From contig JAEYEL010000040.1 of the NCBI GenBank assembly GCA_023403475.1, positions 1-7,023 on the forward strand: a DNA stretch of 7,023 nucleotides. The letters run 5' to 3'. Positions within the stretch are counted from its first letter, which is position 1. Each line of letters starts with the position of its first letter. The DNA comes from Actinomycetes bacterium. Its GTDB lineage: Bacteria; Actinomycetota; Coriobacteriia; Coriobacteriales; Eggerthellaceae. Under the pieces are notes generated by a model. That model was not told the DNA's origin, did not search any database, and saw nothing but the letters and a program-made list of their open reading frames with translations. Below, piece by piece: positions 5,397-7,023 of this stretch. The position numbers and the translations under genes are program-made.

Positions 5397-5442
5397 GAGC
5401 GCGGCAGGGCGACGGAGTTCTTTACGGCCGTGCCTCGCGCTC
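5397..5442 (+). other. Imperfect hairpin between permease and reductase genes
   Basis: GAGCGCG (5397-5403) pairs with CGCGCTC (5436-5442). The stem can instead be extended by GGCA/TGCC (5403-5406 with 5431-5434) if a 2-nt bulge is allowed. It fills most of the 89-nt gap after the permease stop. There is no T-run, so I do not read it as a terminator; permease and reductase may share a transcript. Confidence 0.3.
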
Positions 5443-5477
5443 TGTATGGGCAATCGTCGTTAAGTGAGGTGAAAGAC

Positions 5478-6320
5478 ATGAGCAATGAAAACATCGTGTG
5501 GGTAACGGGTGCGGCAGGCTTCATCGGCGGCGTTGTGGCCAAGCAGTTCGAGCGCGAAGGGTACACGGTGGTGGGTACCGACGTCGAGCTTTCCGTGACC
5601 GAATCCGAGCGCATAGCGGCTTTCGCGGTCGAGGTGCGCCCTTCTGTCATCGTCAACTGCGCGGGCATACCGCGTGCGGGCGTGGGTCTTTCCAACCGCG
5701 TCAAGGCATACGAGGTGAACGCGCTCGGCGCGCGCAATGTGGCGGTCGCCGCCAATTCCGTGGGTGCGCTTATGGTGCAGGTGTCCACCGACGACGTGTA
5801 TCCGGTGCGCATGGCCGAACCGGCCAACGAGTTCGACGCGCCGCATCCTGAAACGCCTTACGGCAAGTCGAAGCGTGCCGGCGAGATGATGGTGCGCGAT
5901 ACCATGTCCGACTACCTGATCGTGCGGGCTTCGTGGCTCTACGACCGATACGGCGGACAGCTGAAGGCGGCGCTTGAGGCGGCGGAGGCAGGGGAAACCG
6001 TTATAGCGCGTACCGACCAGTACGCGTCTCCCACGTCGGCGTCCCTTTACACCAACTTCCTTGTCAAAGCCGTCGAGCGCAGGGTTACCGGCGTGCTTCA
6101 TATCGTCTCGCGCGGCGTAACGAGCCGTTACGACTTCCTTTCGCGCGCGCTTTCGCTTTGCGGGTACGAGTCCGGCAAGGTGCTTGTTCCGAAGGCCGAT
6201 CTGGTAACCGCCGAACAGGTGTTGCTGGAAAGTCTCATGTTGGAAATGTTCGGTGCCGAAATTCCCACGTGGGAAGACGACTTGGAAGACTACTTGAAGG
6301 AAGCGGGCTTGGCGAAGTAG
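5478..6320 (+). CDS. RmlD-like NAD(P)-dependent extended SDR reductase
   Basis: This 280-residue protein belongs to the RmlD (dTDP-4-dehydrorhamnose reductase) branch of extended short-chain dehydrogenases. GAAGFIG (11-17) is the nucleotide-binding GxxGxxG loop after the first strand; VRPSVIVNCAG (53-63) and VNALGARNVA (80-89) are typical of the branch. VSTDDVY (102-108) carries the catalytic Ser/Thr, and YGKSKRAGE (128-136) the YxxxK pair Tyr128/Lys132. RASWLY (150-155), DQYASPTSA (180-188) and the ending WEDDLEDYL (265-273) also match RmlD. The segment after NCAG reads IPRAGVGLSN instead of the usual AYTxVDxAE, so the substrate is probably not dTDP-4-keto-rhamnose; no other rhamnose gene is in view. 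The start at 5478 follows GAGGTG by 6 bases; an upstream in-frame GTG (5430) lies in a hairpin with no ribosome site. It sits between the permease and usp genes (39 nt before usp) and is probably co-transcribed. Its link to transport is unknown. Confidence 0.88.
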   Translation: MSNENIVWVTGAAGFIGGVVAKQFEREGYTVVGTDVELSVTESERIAAFAVEVRPSVIVNCAGIPRAGVGLSNRVKAYEVNALGARNVAVAANSVGALMVQVSTDDVYPVRMAEPANEFDAPHPETPYGKSKRAGEMMVRDTMSDYLIVRASWLYDRYGGQLKAALEAAEAGETVIARTDQYASPTSASLYTNFLVKAVERRVTGVLHIVSRGVTSRYDFLSRALSLCGYESGKVLVPKADLVTAEQVLLESLMLEMFGAEIPTWEDDLEDYLKEAGLAK

Positions 6321-6359
6321 CGACTGGTTTTGGGACGCTGATAAGAGAAAGGACAGATT

Positions 6360-6803
6360 ATGGCTTTTCCGTACAGGCGAATTTTCGCTGCTCTCGATGG
6401 CTCCTCGACGCAGGAGGAGGTGGCGCGTCGGGCGGTTGCGCTCGCAGCGCACAACGGGGCAGAGCTCGTGTTCGGGCATGTGGTCGATTCCGTGTCGTCC
6501 GATGTGAGCGGTGCCGATTTCAACGCGCTGTGCGCCGAGGTTGCCGAACGTTTGGAGCGAGACCTCGCCGATATTTTGGCCGAGGCGCGCAACAACCCGG
6601 CTATTCCCTCGTGCAAGCTGGAAGTTCGTGCCGGTCGTGTGGCAGATGCCTTGGTCGATCAGCTCATCGAGCCGTGCGCGCCCGATATGGTGGTATGCGG
6701 TGAGCGGGGGCTTTCCAACATCAAGTACGCATTCGTGGGCAGCGTGTCGAAGCATCTCATCCGCACTGTTCGCTGCGATGTGCTCGTGGTGAAGCAAGAC
6801 TAG
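6360..6803 (+). CDS. Universal stress protein, UspA family, ATP-binding type
   Basis: This 147-residue single-domain Usp has the normal family length. The N-terminus YRRIFAALDGSSTQEEVARR has the first strand followed by the D-G-S turn. The C-terminal part has the full nucleotide-binding signature G-2x-G-9x-G-S (Gly114, Gly117, Gly127, Ser128), followed by VRCDVLVVK. Proteins with this signature bind ATP, usually as dimers, in the cytoplasm. The start at 6360 follows AAAGGA by 6 bases. It lies 39 nt behind the reductase gene, on the same strand as the transporter genes. Usp proteins are known partners of TRAP transporters; TeaD of the Halomonas ectoine system (TeaABCD) modulates transport. A similar modulatory role here is a reasonable inference, though Usp genes also occur elsewhere and may act in general stress. 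Confidence 0.94.
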   Translation: MAFPYRRIFAALDGSSTQEEVARRAVALAAHNGAELVFGHVVDSVSSDVSGADFNALCAEVAERLERDLADILAEARNNPAIPSCKLEVRAGRVADALVDQLIEPCAPDMVVCGERGLSNIKYAFVGSVSKHLIRTVRCDVLVVKQD

Positions 6804-6805
6804 CG

Positions 6806-6868
6806 CGGCCGCGCGATAGTGCGGTAGCGTGGGTCGCGCGATAGTGCGGTAGCGCGGTCGCGCGGCCG
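6806..6868. repeat. 25-bp tandem repeat bounded by an 11-bp inverted repeat
   Basis: The 20-mer beginning CGCGCGATAGTGCGG occurs exactly at 6810-6829 and 6835-6854, a 25-bp step, with the start of a third copy at 6859. The whole is flanked by CGGCCGCGCGA (6806-6816) and its reverse complement TCGCGCGGCCG (6858-6868). A 12-bp palindrome GCGCGGCCGCGC lies at 6803-6814. It begins immediately after the usp stop codon, where it could form a large GC-rich stem at the 3' end of the message. Confidence 0.7.
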
Positions 6869-6874
6869 TTCTGC

Positions 6875-6890
6875 CTCTTTCCTGAAAGAG
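6875..6890 (+). terminator. Possible weak terminator hairpin after usp
   Basis: CTCTTT (6875-6880) pairs perfectly with AAAGAG (6885-6890) around the tetraloop CCTG. It follows the larger inverted repeat at 6806-6868 and precedes the next gene by about 90 bp. No T-run follows, so an intrinsic terminator is uncertain. Together the two structures are the likeliest place for the operon transcript to end. Confidence 0.3.
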
Positions 6891-6982
6891 CGGCGCAGGC
6901 GTCAAGGTTGTGCTAATCTGTTCGGCGTTAATCGATATGTGCAAAGGCGCAGATGAAGCTTAGGGAAACGGAAGGCGCGACC

Positions 6983-7023
6983 ATGATAAACGAGAGGATG
7001 CACGCACTTGGCGCCGAGCCGAG
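6983..7023 (+). CDS. N-terminal fragment, probable class I PLP-dependent aminotransferase
   Basis: ATG at 6983 opens a frame that stays open to the window edge, 13 codons: MINERMHALGAEP. GGAAGG (6970-6975) lies 7 bases before the start, a good ribosome site. The pattern M-I-N-x-x-M-x-x-L-G-A resembles the first residues of AspC-type aminotransferases, in which it continues into SxIREL. Thirteen residues allow only a tentative name. The 179-bp gap to usp and the hairpins within it suggest a separate transcription unit. A promoter may lie in the AT-richer stretch near 6908-6940, but no convincing hexamer pair is seen. Confidence 0.45.
   Translation, partial: MINERMHALGAEP

Noticed and set aside
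5430..5477. GTG start sixteen codons upstream for the reductase
   Set aside because: It lies in a hairpin without a ribosome site; the Rossmann strand begins directly after the ATG at 5478.
5460..6944. Long minus-strand open frame (494 codons) opposite the reductase and usp genes
   Set aside because: Antisense of two clear genes, His/Arg-rich composition, no recognisable motif.

Overview
The window looks like chromosome from a GC-rich, high-GC Gram-positive anaerobe. Coding regions strongly prefer codons ending in G or C, ribosome binding sites are clear (GGAGG-like), and the binding protein carries a Gram-positive style lipobox. A LysR gene beside a TRAP-TAXI lipoprotein and fused permease would suit Coriobacteriia/Eggerthellaceae. 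That placement is a guess from style and gene content, not from a marker gene.

Layout. 1-194: C-terminal end of a membrane transporter, probably MFS, whose tail overlaps tail-to-tail an apparently truncated XRE-type HTH gene on the minus strand (28-309). 310-633: gene-free gap with an operator-like dyad and two short tandem-repeat arrays. 634-1584 (minus): LysR-family regulator. 1585-1875: divergent control region with mirror-ordered direct repeats, two dyads placed as LysR sites usually are, a TATAAA -10 box and a structured leader. 1876-2874: TAXI-family solute-binding lipoprotein. 2875-3210: 336-nt intercistronic gap with four potential hairpins, including a perfect 20-bp one, and a degenerate repeat of about 19.5-bp period. 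3211-5388: fused 4TM/12TM TRAP permease with an odd Gly/Ala-rich tail. 5478-6320: RmlD-like extended SDR reductase. 6360-6803: single-domain universal stress protein. 6804-6982: repeat and hairpin region. 6983-end: first 13 codons of a gene that resembles the start of a class I PLP-dependent aminotransferase.

How the genes fit together. The LysR protein probably controls the divergent transporter genes. The lipoprotein should capture a small, usually acidic, solute outside the cell and deliver it to the secondary-active permease. The Usp protein is a plausible ATP-dependent modulator, by analogy with TeaD of the ectoine TRAP system. The reductase is the unexpected member; its substrate and any link to the imported solute are unknown. 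No clear rho-independent terminator separates permease, reductase and usp, so one transcript is plausible.

I do not see an undescribed defence or mobile system. The most unusual content is non-coding: three gaps carry distinct short repeat architectures, and the gap between binding protein and permease is exceptionally structured.
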